Assembly (NCBI RefSeq): GCF_000020125.1
Contig: NC_010676.1
Location: forward strand, 2,046,001 to 2,110,000
Direction: 5' to 3'
Source of the DNA: Paraburkholderia phytofirmans PsJN
Lineage (GTDB): Bacteria; Pseudomonadota; Gammaproteobacteria; Burkholderiales; Burkholderiaceae
DNA length: 64,000 nt
A program made the position numbers and the translations under genes. A model generated the notes under the pieces. The model saw nothing but the letters and a program-made list of their open reading frames with translations. It ran no database searches and was not told where the DNA came from. Each line of letters opens with the position of its first letter. Within the stretch, counting starts at the first letter, position 1. Shown one piece after another: positions 19,601-27,543 of the stretch.

Positions 19601-19765
19601 CGCGGCGCTGGCGCCGGGAAAGCGCGCCACCACTTGCACGGTGGGCGGCGTAATGGGCGGATATTGCGCGATCGGCAGATTGATCAGCGCAACGGCGCCG
19701 AGCAGCATCACGATCAGTGCGATCACATTGGCGAAAACCGGCCGCTCGACGAAGAAGCGGATCAT
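16634..19765 (-). CDS. RND multidrug efflux pump, AcrB/MexB (HAE1) type
   Basis: 1043 residues, normal for HAE1 pumps. Visible landmarks: the N-terminal MIRFFVERPVFANVIA, AQYPPITPPTV, the first porter domain, the TM4 proton-relay pair in IGIVVDDAIVVVEGI, and the C-terminal block ILIVEFARHLRAQG. It is the inner-membrane proton-driven exporter for hydrophobic or amphiphilic compounds. Its start overlaps the adaptor gene by four bases, and the regulator follows 21 bases after. Substrate range cannot be read from sequence. Confidence 0.95.
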   Translation of the reverse strand: MIRFFVERPVFANVIALIVMLLGAVALINLPIAQYPPITPPTVQVVARFPGASAATLIDRVALPIETQVNGVENALYMQSTSTNDGTYTLTVTFAVGTDVDKAQVLVQNRVSAATAQLPQAVQQQGVTVRKRSTAILQLYTLQSPDPKYDSLFLSNYAVIYLRDTLARLPGVGDVTVFGTGQYSMRVWLDPQKLSERNLTAADVMNAIQSQSKDVSAGQLGSEPNSGGQAFQLTVTMRGALSDPHEFDDIIVKADPDNGGHFVRIRDVGRTELGSSSYGQFFNLDGKPAAGIAIYQLPEANALEVGNAVKATMARLAKDMPKGVSYQLPFDTTTFVRQSVIDVYKTLFEAALLVLAVILLFLQNWRAMLVPATTIPVTIIGTFGAIYMLGFSINLLTLFAIVLAIGIVVDDAIVVVEGITQHIEQGKTPKQAAIDAMHELLGPIIGITLVLISVFLPSAFLGGVTGQMYRQFALVVVATTVISAINAVTLKPVQSVRWLRHARPGKPNIVYRVFDKGYVRVEKGYVRVVSWFVARCGLALVIALVLGAGSAFLLTRIPTSFIPLEDQGYVLIAAQLADAASLGRTREASTQIEKRIGAIPGVSHVVSIGGISPLDNNASLPNSALIYVTLDDWSKRGKGQDLRSLYLRMNSELAKLPDIRSVVIVPPPIQGLGNSGGVQMQVMLTDGSQNYQRLQDATDALIAGVSKRPELQRVFSPFRASVPTVELTLDRAKAESLQVPVGNVFDLLQDYVGSSYVNQFTTFNHTFPVFVQADGAFRRETDDIRRLQIRSNSGHMVELGTFTDAHTSVGPAVATLYNLAPAAAINGNPAAGYSTGDAIKAFEQEAARILPTGIGYEWTAMSYQEKLVGNSAYWVFAVGVLLVFCVLAAQYESWLLPVAVVLAVPLALLGTAGTLAALGAANNLYTQIGLVLLIALSAKNAILIVEFARHLRAQGVGITEAAIEAARLRFRPIMMTSFAFILGVVPLVIATGASASARRSLGIAVFSGMLASTCIAVLFIPSFYVLLQRLGERHAARKTPPDA

Positions 19766-20871
19766 GACTGGCCCTGCATCCCGGCGGCCGCCACCTGCAC
19801 CTTGGTGCCCGGTGCCACCGCCAGCGCGCCGCCCGTCACGACCTGATCGCCGGCGTTCAGGCCGGAGGTGATTGCACGCAGCGAGCCGAACAGTCCGCCC
19901 GTCACCACCGCGCGTTTCTCGATCACACTCGCGCTGTTCACGACCAGCACGAAAGCGCCGGCCTGCTCGCGCAGCAACGCGGTGTCGGGCACCAGCAAGA
20001 CGTTTTGCGGCGCGCCGGCGGGAATATGCACCTCGACCGACATGCCCGGAATCAGATGCGCATCCTTGTTGGCGATGTCCGCGCGCAGTCTGATCGCGCC
20101 GCTGCTGGAGTCGACCCGTGTATCGACGAATTCCAGCGCGGCGTCCTCGCCCTTGCCGGCCGGCGCGCCGAGCACGTTCACCCGCACCGTGCGCGGCGGC
20201 TTGGTGAACAGGCCGATGCGGTTCGCGTCGCGTTCGTTCAGCGTGAAATTCACGTACACCGGCTGGATGCGGTCCAGTGTGGCGAGCTTGGTGGAATCGG
20301 ACGCGCCCACCAGATTGCCGACGTCGAACGACCGCGCGCCGATGCGTCCGGAGAACGGCGCACGTATCTCCGTATAGCCGAGATTGATGCGCGACATGTC
20401 GCGTTTGGCGAGCGCCTGGTCGCGCGTGGTCTGCGCTTTCTGCAACGATGACTCCGAGGTCGCGTTATCGGCCGTGAGCTGCTTCTGGCGTGTCAATTCC
20501 TGTTCGGCGTTGACGAGTTCGGCCTGGTCGTAAGTGAGCTGCGCGCGGTACGTGTCCGGCTCGATGCGAAACAGCAACTGCCCCTGCTTGACGTTGGCGC
20601 CGTCACTGAAACCGATTTCCTTCAGCACGCCCTGCACGCGCGCCACCAGCGTGACGGTGGCCGAAGGCGCGACCGTGCCGCTCAGGTCGAGTTGCTCACG
20701 CACCTCGCGCGGCTGCGGACGCATCACGCTCACTTGCGGCAAGGGCGCATTCTGGGCGGCAGGCGCGTTGCCGTCGCGGCAAGCGGCCAGCGCCATGCCA
20801 AGCACGATGCACATCCCCGCCGCGACACGTCTGCTTATCAGACTCTTTTCCGCCATTCTGTTATTTCCCAT
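19762..20871 (-). CDS. RND periplasmic adaptor (membrane fusion protein)
   Basis: 369 residues. A lipoprotein signal with lipobox ALAAC near residue 30 is followed by the AcrA/MexA layout: biotinyl-lipoyl halves (VTLVARVQGVLKEIGF and IRAPFSGRIGARSF), a coiled-coil hairpin (about 120-165), a beta-barrel and a membrane-proximal domain. It bridges pump and outer-membrane channel. The start at 20871 overlaps the preceding gene by 11 bases; a second ATG at 20856, just after that stop with GGGAA upstream, is equally plausible and would not alter the lipoprotein signal. Confidence 0.93.
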   Translation of the reverse strand: MGNNRMAEKSLISRRVAAGMCIVLGMALAACRDGNAPAAQNAPLPQVSVMRPQPREVREQLDLSGTVAPSATVTLVARVQGVLKEIGFSDGANVKQGQLLFRIEPDTYRAQLTYDQAELVNAEQELTRQKQLTADNATSESSLQKAQTTRDQALAKRDMSRINLGYTEIRAPFSGRIGARSFDVGNLVGASDSTKLATLDRIQPVYVNFTLNERDANRIGLFTKPPRTVRVNVLGAPAGKGEDAALEFVDTRVDSSSGAIRLRADIANKDAHLIPGMSVEVHIPAGAPQNVLLVPDTALLREQAGAFVLVVNSASVIEKRAVVTGGLFGSLRAITSGLNAGDQVVTGGALAVAPGTKVQVAAAGMQGQS

Positions 20872-22432
20872 TCTCGGGCTCGCCTCCGCTCGCGCGCGCC
20901 AATGCGGAGTTCGCGGGCGGGTTCAACAGGCGTCCCCAATCCGTGCGCCGCGCCATCTGTTCGGCAATCTGTTCGCTCACCACCTGCTGCCCTTGCGCCA
21001 CTTCCCAGCCACCGCCGAGCGCGCGATACAACGCTACCGCAGCGAGCGCGGCGAGCCCCTGGTTCTGCGCGAGCGAATCGCCGTCACGCAAGGCGGAGCG
21101 CGACGCGTCGAGTACCGTGTCGTAAGTAACCGAGCCCGAGCGATACTGCGCGTTGGCGAGCCGCAGCGCGCGCTGCGAGGCATCCGACGCGCGCGCCGAC
21201 GCAGCCAGCGCGTCGAGCGAGGTGCGCAGCCCGGCAATCGCGTCTTCCACATCTTTTTGCGCCTGCAGCACCGTGTTCTGATAATCGAGCACGGCCTCCT
21301 GAAAGGTCGCATCCTGAATCCGCACGGCGTTTTTCAGTTGGCCGCGATCGAGGATCGGCAGCGTGATGCCCGCGGAAAACAGGCCAATGGTCTTGCTGCC
21401 CCATTGCGTCAAGCCAATGCCATGCTGTTCACCCGACGACAGCCCAAACAGGCCCGTCAACGACAAGGACGGATACAGCTTCGCCTTGGCCGCGCCGATC
21501 AGCGCCGATTGCGCCGCCGCGTTGAGCGCGGCCTGGCGCACGTCGGGCCGGCGCCGCAGCAGATCGGCGGGAATGCCGACATCGATCTGCGTGGGCGGCA
21601 CGGGAATCGCACTGCTGCCTTTGAGCTGCGCGTCGACGGCGTCGGGCGGATCGGCGAGCAGCACGGCGAGCGTGTCGCGATCCTGCGCGCGCGCCTTGAT
21701 GAGAGGCGGAATCTGCGCCTCGGTTTCCGCCACCAGCGTGGCGGCCTGTTCGACATCGAGCTGGCTCGACGCACCGTGTTTGTAGCGCGCCTGGGTCAGC
21801 GTGAGGCTCTGCTGGACCGACTTCAGATTCTGCTGCGCGACGACGATGCGTTGTTCGAGCGCACGCAGATCGATGTAGGCATTGGCGACGTCGCCGAACA
21901 GCGACACCAGCGAGTTGTCATAGGCGGCTTCCGAGACGCGCAATTGCGCGCGGTCCGATTCGATCTGCCGGCGGTATTTGCCCCAGAAGTCGATCTCCCA
22001 GCCCACGTTCGCGCGCAAATGCTCGGCCCACAAATGCGCCGGCGGAATCGGCCCGACGCCGCTCGTGTTGATATGGTCGGCGCCCACCGACACGCTGCCC
22101 GACTGCGGCAGCAGATTCTCGGCGCTGGTGGCGAGCTGCGCGCGCGCCTTGAAGATATGCAGGCCGGCCACTTGCAGCGACAGGTTGCGCTCATACGCGC
22201 GCTGCTCCAGCGCGGTGAGCACGGGATCGTTGAATGCGGTCCACCAGGCCGCTTGCGCGGCAGGCGTCGCCTGCGCCGCGCGGGGCAGACTTTCGAGCCA
22301 CTGGTTTTCAAGCGTCGCTTCTGGCTGTTTGAAATCCGGGCCGACGCTCACGCAACCGCTGAGCGCCGCGCTGATCGATACGACGATCGACGCGCCGGCG
22401 ATACGCAGATGGCGGGACGTGGCAGGTTTCAT
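20861..22432 (-). CDS. RND outer-membrane factor, NodT/OprM-type lipoprotein
   Basis: 523 residues. A lipobox (ALSGC, near residue 27) is followed by the family start VGPDFKQPE, two repeated outer-membrane efflux domains, and coiled-coil segments (SVQQSLTLTQARYKHGA; ALRLANAQYRSGSVTYDTVLDASR). It forms the trimeric exit duct of the tripartite pump. First of the three transport genes in this operon, 113 bases downstream of the EF-hand-like gene on the same strand. Confidence 0.93.
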   Translation of the reverse strand: MKPATSRHLRIAGASIVVSISAALSGCVSVGPDFKQPEATLENQWLESLPRAAQATPAAQAAWWTAFNDPVLTALEQRAYERNLSLQVAGLHIFKARAQLATSAENLLPQSGSVSVGADHINTSGVGPIPPAHLWAEHLRANVGWEIDFWGKYRRQIESDRAQLRVSEAAYDNSLVSLFGDVANAYIDLRALEQRIVVAQQNLKSVQQSLTLTQARYKHGASSQLDVEQAATLVAETEAQIPPLIKARAQDRDTLAVLLADPPDAVDAQLKGSSAIPVPPTQIDVGIPADLLRRRPDVRQAALNAAAQSALIGAAKAKLYPSLSLTGLFGLSSGEQHGIGLTQWGSKTIGLFSAGITLPILDRGQLKNAVRIQDATFQEAVLDYQNTVLQAQKDVEDAIAGLRTSLDALAASARASDASQRALRLANAQYRSGSVTYDTVLDASRSALRDGDSLAQNQGLAALAAVALYRALGGGWEVAQGQQVVSEQIAEQMARRTDWGRLLNPPANSALARASGGEPENGK

Positions 22433-22545
22433 CGCGCGTTTTTATTGGTTTCGGAGGACGGCTGAGGATTCGGCAGGACGGCTCGCGCGCAGGCGGCACA
22501 CCGCGCCGCGCCACGGCCCCATGGTCCCACCGATGCCCGCGCGGC

Positions 22546-22836
22546 TCAGTGCGCTGCCCCGCGTTCCTGCATGAATGCCTCGATCTGCGGCAGGGTGATG
22601 TAGCCCGCTTTCTGCGTATCGATTTCGTCGAAGTGCTTGGCGACCATCGGCATGCCGGCGGCGGCCTGGTCTTTGGTGAGCTTGCCGTCGTGCGTGGTAT
22701 TGGCATTCGCAAAGCGCGATTGCAGCTGCTGCGCCATGCGCTCCATGCGCTGCGGGTTGCCGCCTTGCGGCGCGGCCTGTGCGAACGTCACAGTGGATGC
22801 GCAGCACAGCAACACGATAGCGATCAACTTCTTCAT
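22546..22836 (-). CDS. Small exported EF-hand-like protein at the head of RND operon 1
   Basis: 96 residues from the ATG at 22836; a further upstream ATG at 22860 is possible but would spoil the signal peptide. The signal peptide (MKKLIAIVLLCCASTVTFAQA) leads into two EF-hand-like units: FANANTTHDGKLTKDQAA and FDEIDTQKAGYITLPQIEAF. The first loop has N-T-H-D-G-K spacing and the second D-T-Q-K-A-G, so calcium ligands are incomplete, above all in loop 2. It precedes the outer-membrane factor gene by 113 bases on the same strand. A periplasmic partner or sensor of the pump is possible but not shown. Confidence 0.75.
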   Translation of the reverse strand: MKKLIAIVLLCCASTVTFAQAAPQGGNPQRMERMAQQLQSRFANANTTHDGKLTKDQAAAGMPMVAKHFDEIDTQKAGYITLPQIEAFMQERGAAH

Positions 22837-23246
22837 GACTGACTCCTTCGATTGAGCCACCGAGCGTCGCCTGCCGTTTGCCGCGATCCGTTTCGATGAC
22901 AGGCCGAATTCTTGGGGAAGCGCCGTCGCAAGGCAACTTCAGAATCATGTCGATTTATGTCATGGCTTTTGAGGCGTCGCCGTGAGCGACCACGAATACC
23001 GCCACAGCGCGATGCCGCAATGCAGCAGGCACGCCCTGCACCCGCAGTCATGCCCAAGCCCCGCCGCCGCGTGACATGGAATGAAATGAGTTTGCAATGC
23101 CGTTTTGACGGCGCTTTGCGTATCTTTCGTCTGCCGGCGCCAACAGCGCCTCGCCGCAACGGCTGAGTTACCACGTGACCCGTATCAGCCGGCCCGCGTC
23201 TTCAGCTGAAGACGTCTCGCACTGCTCAACGCATCAGGAGTACCAA
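22837..23246. other. Divergent intergenic region upstream of RND operon 1
   Basis: 410 bases between the EF-hand-like gene (minus) and the Pro/Val-rich secreted protein (plus). Frames on either strand have Arg/Pro-rich shadow-like translations. It must contain the promoter of the efflux operon and that of the plus-strand gene; one repeat pair is listed separately. Confidence 0.5.
22947..22961. promoter_or_regulatory. Candidate OmpR-type tandem site, ATGTC-N5-ATGTC
   Basis: Two ATGTC copies start 10 bases apart, one helical turn, about 110 bases upstream of the first gene of the efflux operon. OmpR/PhoB-family regulators bind direct repeats with about this spacing, and the operon encodes such a regulator. 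The link is inference. Confidence 0.3.
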
Positions 23247-23582
23247 TTGACCATCCGTCTTGTCTGCGCCTCAACTGTCACCGCCATCGGCCTCGCCTGT
23301 TCGTCGACGGCGTCCGCCCGCGTAGTCGTCTATCTGCCCGCTGCCGTGGTCTACGCCCCGCCGCCGCGCCCGGTCTACTACTCCGTGCCGGTCAACCCCG
23401 TGTACGTGGTGGCGCCTCCGCCGGTGCCGCTGCCGGTGGCGGTTCCGGTCGCGGCCACCGTGACGGCGCCGAAGCCCGTTCCCTTGTACACCACCGTCGT
23501 CGTCCCCGCGCCGACCAACTACGCGGTCGTACCCGCCCCCGCGGTGACCTACGCCCAGCCCGTCATGATGATGCCGCGTTAG
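23247..23582 (+). CDS. Small secreted Pro/Val-rich protein with TTG start
   Basis: 111 residues. AGGAG at 23236-23240 lies six bases before a TTG, which I take as the start; it gives a normal signal peptide (about residues 1-25, ending STASA). The mature part is made of P, V, A and Y repeats (VVYAPPPRPVYYSVPV, PVPLPVAVPVAA) with no cysteine. An upstream in-frame GTG at 23175 lacks a ribosome site and would bury the signal peptide. Probably an envelope-associated, extended structure; function unknown. Confidence 0.7.
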   Translation: MTIRLVCASTVTAIGLACSSTASARVVVYLPAAVVYAPPPRPVYYSVPVNPVYVVAPPPVPLPVAVPVAATVTAPKPVPLYTTVVVPAPTNYAVVPAPAVTYAQPVMMMPR

Positions 23583-23959
23583 GCGCGCCCGGCGTGTCGC
23601 CGGCGAATGTGCCAGGTACGGCCCAGGCCGTGGAACCAGCATAGGACATGCGGCCGCCAGCAACGCCTGGTGGATTCCCCCTGTCCTGACCACTACGGTG
23701 GCGCGATGTGGAGCGCGAATCGCGCTGCAAACTCTGAATGAGCCCCTGGAATAAAGCGGTGGGTATCGCGGTTATAGAGAAAGGCCGAACGCAGCGCGAT
23801 TCCGTCCCAGCGGATGTGGAACATCGCATGCTCAATGCTGTTGATGGCCTGGCGCACGTCCGTTCGTTGGACATGTCCGTCCAACCAGAGGAATCAGGAA
23901 TCGCGAGCGGCCTGCCGGGTGGATTTCGGTCAGGCCACCAGCCTTTGTGGAAACATCAG
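23583..23959. other. Intergenic region, no gene recognised
   Basis: 377 bases. Frames on both strands overlap here but none has a convincing start, ribosome site or family motif. Confidence 0.4.
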
Positions 23960-24205
23960 ATGAACTATCAGGAACTCGACAAGGAGATCGCCCACCTCGA
24001 ACGGGTGTTCGGGATGATCTCCACCAACGATCGCATTCCGCTGTCGTACTGGCACAGTCGCCTGCGAAATTTACCCAGACCGACGTTGATGCCGATACAG
24101 CGCGCGCGCATCGCACGGCTGGAGGCGACGCTGCGCTCGCTGACGGAAGCGGACGATGCGTCGTTAGCCGAGCCGCGGTTGCGTCCCACCGGCACGCGGT
24201 GGTAA
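23960..24205 (+). CDS. Small hypothetical protein
   Basis: 81 residues from the ATG at 23960. The N-terminal half reads as amphipathic helix (YQELDKEIAHLERVFGMI), the middle is Arg/Pro-rich, and a second helix follows (RARIARLEATLRSLTEA). The frame is open to 23738 but composition changes sharply before this ATG. No strong Shine-Dalgarno. Convergent with the ArsB-like gene. Function unknown. Confidence 0.45.
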   Translation: MNYQELDKEIAHLERVFGMISTNDRIPLSYWHSRLRNLPRPTLMPIQRARIARLEATLRSLTEADDASLAEPRLRPTGTRW

Positions 24206-24274
24206 CGCGGAGTTAAAGCAGTGATAACGCGGCGGCCCAGACCCGCCGCCGCCCTCGCAGCGAGATTCGCTCCC

Positions 24275-25525
24275 TCAACCCGTCAGAATCCGCGCGCCGA
24301 GCGCGAGCACGAGCGCCGGCACCATCACCAGCGCGCCCACTTTCAGAAACTTCATGAAGCTCACGTCTTCGCCTTCGCGGCGAATCGCGTTGAGCCAGAG
24401 GATCGTCGCCAGCGAACCGGTGATGGACAGGTTCGGGCCGAGGTCGACGCCGATCAGCAGCGCGTCGATCACACGCTCCGGACTGTGCGCCTGCATCACC
24501 GTCGAACTGGCGATCAGACCCGCCGGCAGGTTGTTCATCAGGTTGCTGCCGAACGCGATGACAGCGCCCGCCCAGCCCGCCGTGGCCAGTTCGTGCTGCT
24601 GCGCGGCGCGCCGCGTGAGTTGCGCCGCCGCCGTGATCACACCGGTGTGATCGAGCATTTCGACGAGCACGAACAGCGCGGCGACCAGCGGCAGCACGCT
24701 CCACGAGATTTCGCGGATCATCGGCAGCGGCGATTTGCGCTCCAGAATGAGCACGATCAGCGCGGTCAGCGCCCCGAGTATCGCGGTCGGCATGCCGAGC
24801 GGAACGTCGAACGCGGAGACTGTCAGCAGCACGGCGGCCGTCACCGCGATGCCCGCGAGCGCCACGCGGCCGCTCGCCGACAGTTCGACCGGATCGAGAT
24901 TCGCCTCGCAGGTACCGGCGAGCGCGTCGCGCTGGGTCCAGCGCAGCATCACGTAGGTCGCGACGATCGACAGCAGCGACGGCAGCGTGAAGCGCGTCAG
25001 CCAGGCGCCGAGCGCGGGCGTGTGATTGCCGTACAGCACGATGTTGGCGGGATTCGAGATCGGCAGCACGAAGCTCGCCGCATTGGCGATGAACGCGCAG
25101 ACGAACAGCAAGGGCAGCGGATGCGTCTTCGCCTTCTTTGCGGCGGCGAACACGGCCGGCGTGAGGACGACGGCGGTGGCGTCGTTCGAAAGAAACGCGG
25201 TGATCACCACGCCGACCAGGTAGACCAGCAGGAAGAGTTTGCGCGGCGAACCTTGCGCGTGATTGACCGCGAGCACGGCAACCCAGTCGAACAGACCTTC
25301 ACGGCGCCCCACTTCCGACAGCAGCATCATGCCGAAGAGGAACAGATAGACGTCGGTGCCCTTACCGATCGCCTCGAGCGCCAGATGAACCGGCAACAGC
25401 CCGAGCAAGACCAGCAGCAGCGCACCGGCCACTGCCCACACGGCTTCGGGCCATTTGAACGGCCGGGTGATGACGCCGGCCGTGGCGGCGGCGGCGATAC
25501 CCCAGGAGAGGAAAACGGAATTCAC
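24275..25525 (-). CDS. ArsB/SLC13-type membrane permease
   Basis: 416 residues from the GTG at 25525, giving NSVFLSWGIAAAATAG at the N-terminus; the frame is open further upstream with an Arg/Pro-rich unlikely extension. Ten to twelve membrane segments. The first repeat has AFLSNDATAVVLTPAVF and the second GSNLMNNLPAGLIASS, both close to the ArsB/ion-transporter superfamily signature (T/S-N-D/N-A/L). This superfamily includes arsenite efflux permeases and sodium-coupled anion transporters. No arsR or arsC is near, so arsenite specificity is not supported by context. Confidence 0.85.
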   Translation of the reverse strand: MNSVFLSWGIAAAATAGVITRPFKWPEAVWAVAGALLLVLLGLLPVHLALEAIGKGTDVYLFLFGMMLLSEVGRREGLFDWVAVLAVNHAQGSPRKLFLLVYLVGVVITAFLSNDATAVVLTPAVFAAAKKAKTHPLPLLFVCAFIANAASFVLPISNPANIVLYGNHTPALGAWLTRFTLPSLLSIVATYVMLRWTQRDALAGTCEANLDPVELSASGRVALAGIAVTAAVLLTVSAFDVPLGMPTAILGALTALIVLILERKSPLPMIREISWSVLPLVAALFVLVEMLDHTGVITAAAQLTRRAAQQHELATAGWAGAVIAFGSNLMNNLPAGLIASSTVMQAHSPERVIDALLIGVDLGPNLSITGSLATILWLNAIRREGEDVSFMKFLKVGALVMVPALVLALGARILTG

Positions 25526-25658
25526 TTGGCGAACTCTGAATGGTTGATGACGCGCGAGCGCGATGTCCGGTCTGGCCGGGCGAGCGTGCCGATGAGGCGG
25601 CGGCCGCAGGCGCCGAAAAAGCAAGTTGCGCGCCTGTGGCCGTGCTGGTGCGCGCGCT

Positions 25659-26684
25659 TCATCCCACGCGGTTCACCGCCGCAATGCAATCGCGGCCGTT
25701 GTCCTTCGCGTGGTACAGCTGCGTATCGACCAGATTGACGAAAGCCACCGGATCGGCTGCGCCGGCCGGAATCGTGGTGCCGACGCCGAAGCTGGCGGTC
25801 ACCGTCTGCCGGAACGGCGAGCGCTCATGCGCGATCTCTTCAGCCGCAATGCGGTTGCGGCAACGCTCGGCCACCTGGCGAGCGGCGTCGGCGCCGGTGT
25901 TCGGCAGGAGCAGCACGAACTCTTCCCCGCCGAAGCGGCCGACAAAGTCGCCCGGCCGCACCGCGCTGCTCAGCACGCCCGCCACCCGCCTCAGGCACTC
26001 GTCGCCCTGCACGTGGCCGTAGTAGTCGTTGTACGACTTGAAGAAGTCGATATCGACCATCACCAGCGAAAGCGGCGCCGCGTGACGCAAAGCCGCACTC
26101 CATTCGCGCTCCAGGCTGGCGTCGAACGCGCGGCGATTACCGACACCCGTCAGGCTGTCCTTGAACGACAGCGCCTCGAGTTCCCGTTGCAACGCGGCCA
26201 GCTTCTCCTCGGTCTTCTTGCGCTCGCTGATATCGAACATGAAGCCGACCAGCGACTCCACGTCGCCGCGCGCGTCGCGCACCACATGCACCACGTCGCG
26301 CAGCCACACGTATTCACCCCGGCTCGTCAACGCGCGGTAGTCCGCTTCGTGATCGGTGCCCGCCTGCGATTGCGCGACACAGAATTCGACCACCTTCTCG
26401 CGGTCCTCGGGATGCATGCGCGCGGCCCAGTCCTGCACGGTCTTCCAGCTCGACGGCGCCCAGCCCAGCAAGGCTTCGATCTGCGGGCCGATATAGGCGA
26501 ACTCCATGGTCGCCCAGTCGATCTTCCATGGAATCGCCTTGGTCGATTCGAGCAGCGTGCGGTAGACAGCCGCATCGTGCTCCATGTAACCTTCCACCCC
26601 GGCCGCGGCAGATGCCGCGGGTGTCATCTCGTGCCGCAGAAAATCCGCGCCCAGCGCGATATTGTTGTTCTCAAGCCTGTTCAT
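25659..26684 (-). CDS. PAS-GGDEF diguanylate cyclase
   Basis: 341 residues from the ATG at 26684 with GAGGAGAG upstream. A PAS_3/PAC module (about 40-155, ending DISERKK) is joined by a short coiled coil to a GGDEF domain (about 172-338) with an intact active site GGEEF at 252-256 and an inhibitory I-site RPGD at 243-246. It should make c-di-GMP from two GTP and be product-inhibited. No membrane segment, so a cytoplasmic signal is sensed. c-di-GMP activates cellulose synthase, whose export gene is in this window, but a specific link is only inference. Confidence 0.93.
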   Translation of the reverse strand: MNRLENNNIALGADFLRHEMTPAASAAAGVEGYMEHDAAVYRTLLESTKAIPWKIDWATMEFAYIGPQIEALLGWAPSSWKTVQDWAARMHPEDREKVVEFCVAQSQAGTDHEADYRALTSRGEYVWLRDVVHVVRDARGDVESLVGFMFDISERKKTEEKLAALQRELEALSFKDSLTGVGNRRAFDASLEREWSAALRHAAPLSLVMVDIDFFKSYNDYYGHVQGDECLRRVAGVLSSAVRPGDFVGRFGGEEFVLLLPNTGADAARQVAERCRNRIAAEEIAHERSPFRQTVTASFGVGTTIPAGAADPVAFVNLVDTQLYHAKDNGRDCIAAVNRVG

Positions 26685-26900
26685 CGGTCTCAACTCTCCT
26701 CGCGGTTCAGCCGGCAAATTAACACAGCGGACGACCAACCGGCCCATTACAGCCGCCGCACCGTTTTATTCCAGCGACATTAGCGTCACGGCTACAACAA
26801 TCTGTTCCCTTCTCCCCGGCTATTCAGTTTTCATTGGCATCCCTACCATTCGCCTTCACCTGCCATACCCCGATACCCGATAACCCTAAAACGTCAAAGT

Positions 26901-27455
26901 ATGAATTCCAGCCCTGTCCGTTCAGACCGCTATCACGGCGCCGCCATTGCCTTGCATTGGCTGATCGCGGCGTTGATTATCTGCGGCTTCTATATCGGCT
27001 GGATCATGACCGATATTCCCGGCTTCACGCCCACCAAGCTGAAGTATTTCTCCTGGCACAAGTGGATCGGCGTGACCGTGTTCGCACTCGCCGTGGCCCG
27101 CGTGCTGTGGCGCGCCACCCACCGCGCGCCGGCGCTCGACAGCGCCACGCCCGCGTGGCAGAAGGCCGCCGCCCACCTGGTGCACGGCGTGCTGTACGTG
27201 CTGATGCTGGCAATTCCGCTGTCCGGCTACTTCTATAGTTCCGCCGCCGGCATTCAGGTCGTGTATCTCGGCATCGTGCCGCTGCCGACCATCATCGGCC
27301 CGGATCAGGCGCTCAAGGCGAGCCTGCGCACCGTCCACATCCTGCTCAATTACACGCTGCTCGCGCTGGTGGCGATGCACGTGGCGGCGGCGCTCAAGCA
27401 TCAATTCGTCGACCGCGACGGATTGCTGGCCCGGATGATTCCATTCCTCAAGTAA
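26901..27455 (+). CDS. Cytochrome b561-type membrane protein
   Basis: 184 residues, four transmembrane helices. Haem-ligand histidines are in ALHWLIA (about 19), FSWHKWIG (about 53), HLVHGVLY and LVAMHVAAALKHQF, matching the bacterial b561 (CybB) pattern. It moves electrons between the quinone pool and an unknown partner in the inner membrane. The two YceI genes that follow on the same strand are a typical association: YceI proteins bind isoprenoid quinone-like lipids. Confidence 0.92.
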   Translation: MNSSPVRSDRYHGAAIALHWLIAALIICGFYIGWIMTDIPGFTPTKLKYFSWHKWIGVTVFALAVARVLWRATHRAPALDSATPAWQKAAAHLVHGVLYVLMLAIPLSGYFYSSAAGIQVVYLGIVPLPTIIGPDQALKASLRTVHILLNYTLLALVAMHVAAALKHQFVDRDGLLARMIPFLK

Positions 27456-27543
27456 TAGCCGGCGATTGGCTACGGCTTGTTGGCAATCTAATTCCCAGCG
27501 GTGCGCAATCAACGCACGCGGGTTCGATAGGATGCGTACCACC

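Noticed and set aside
18452..19846. 464-residue plus-strand frame
   Set aside because: Shadow of the RND pump 1 gene; His/Arg-rich with no motif.
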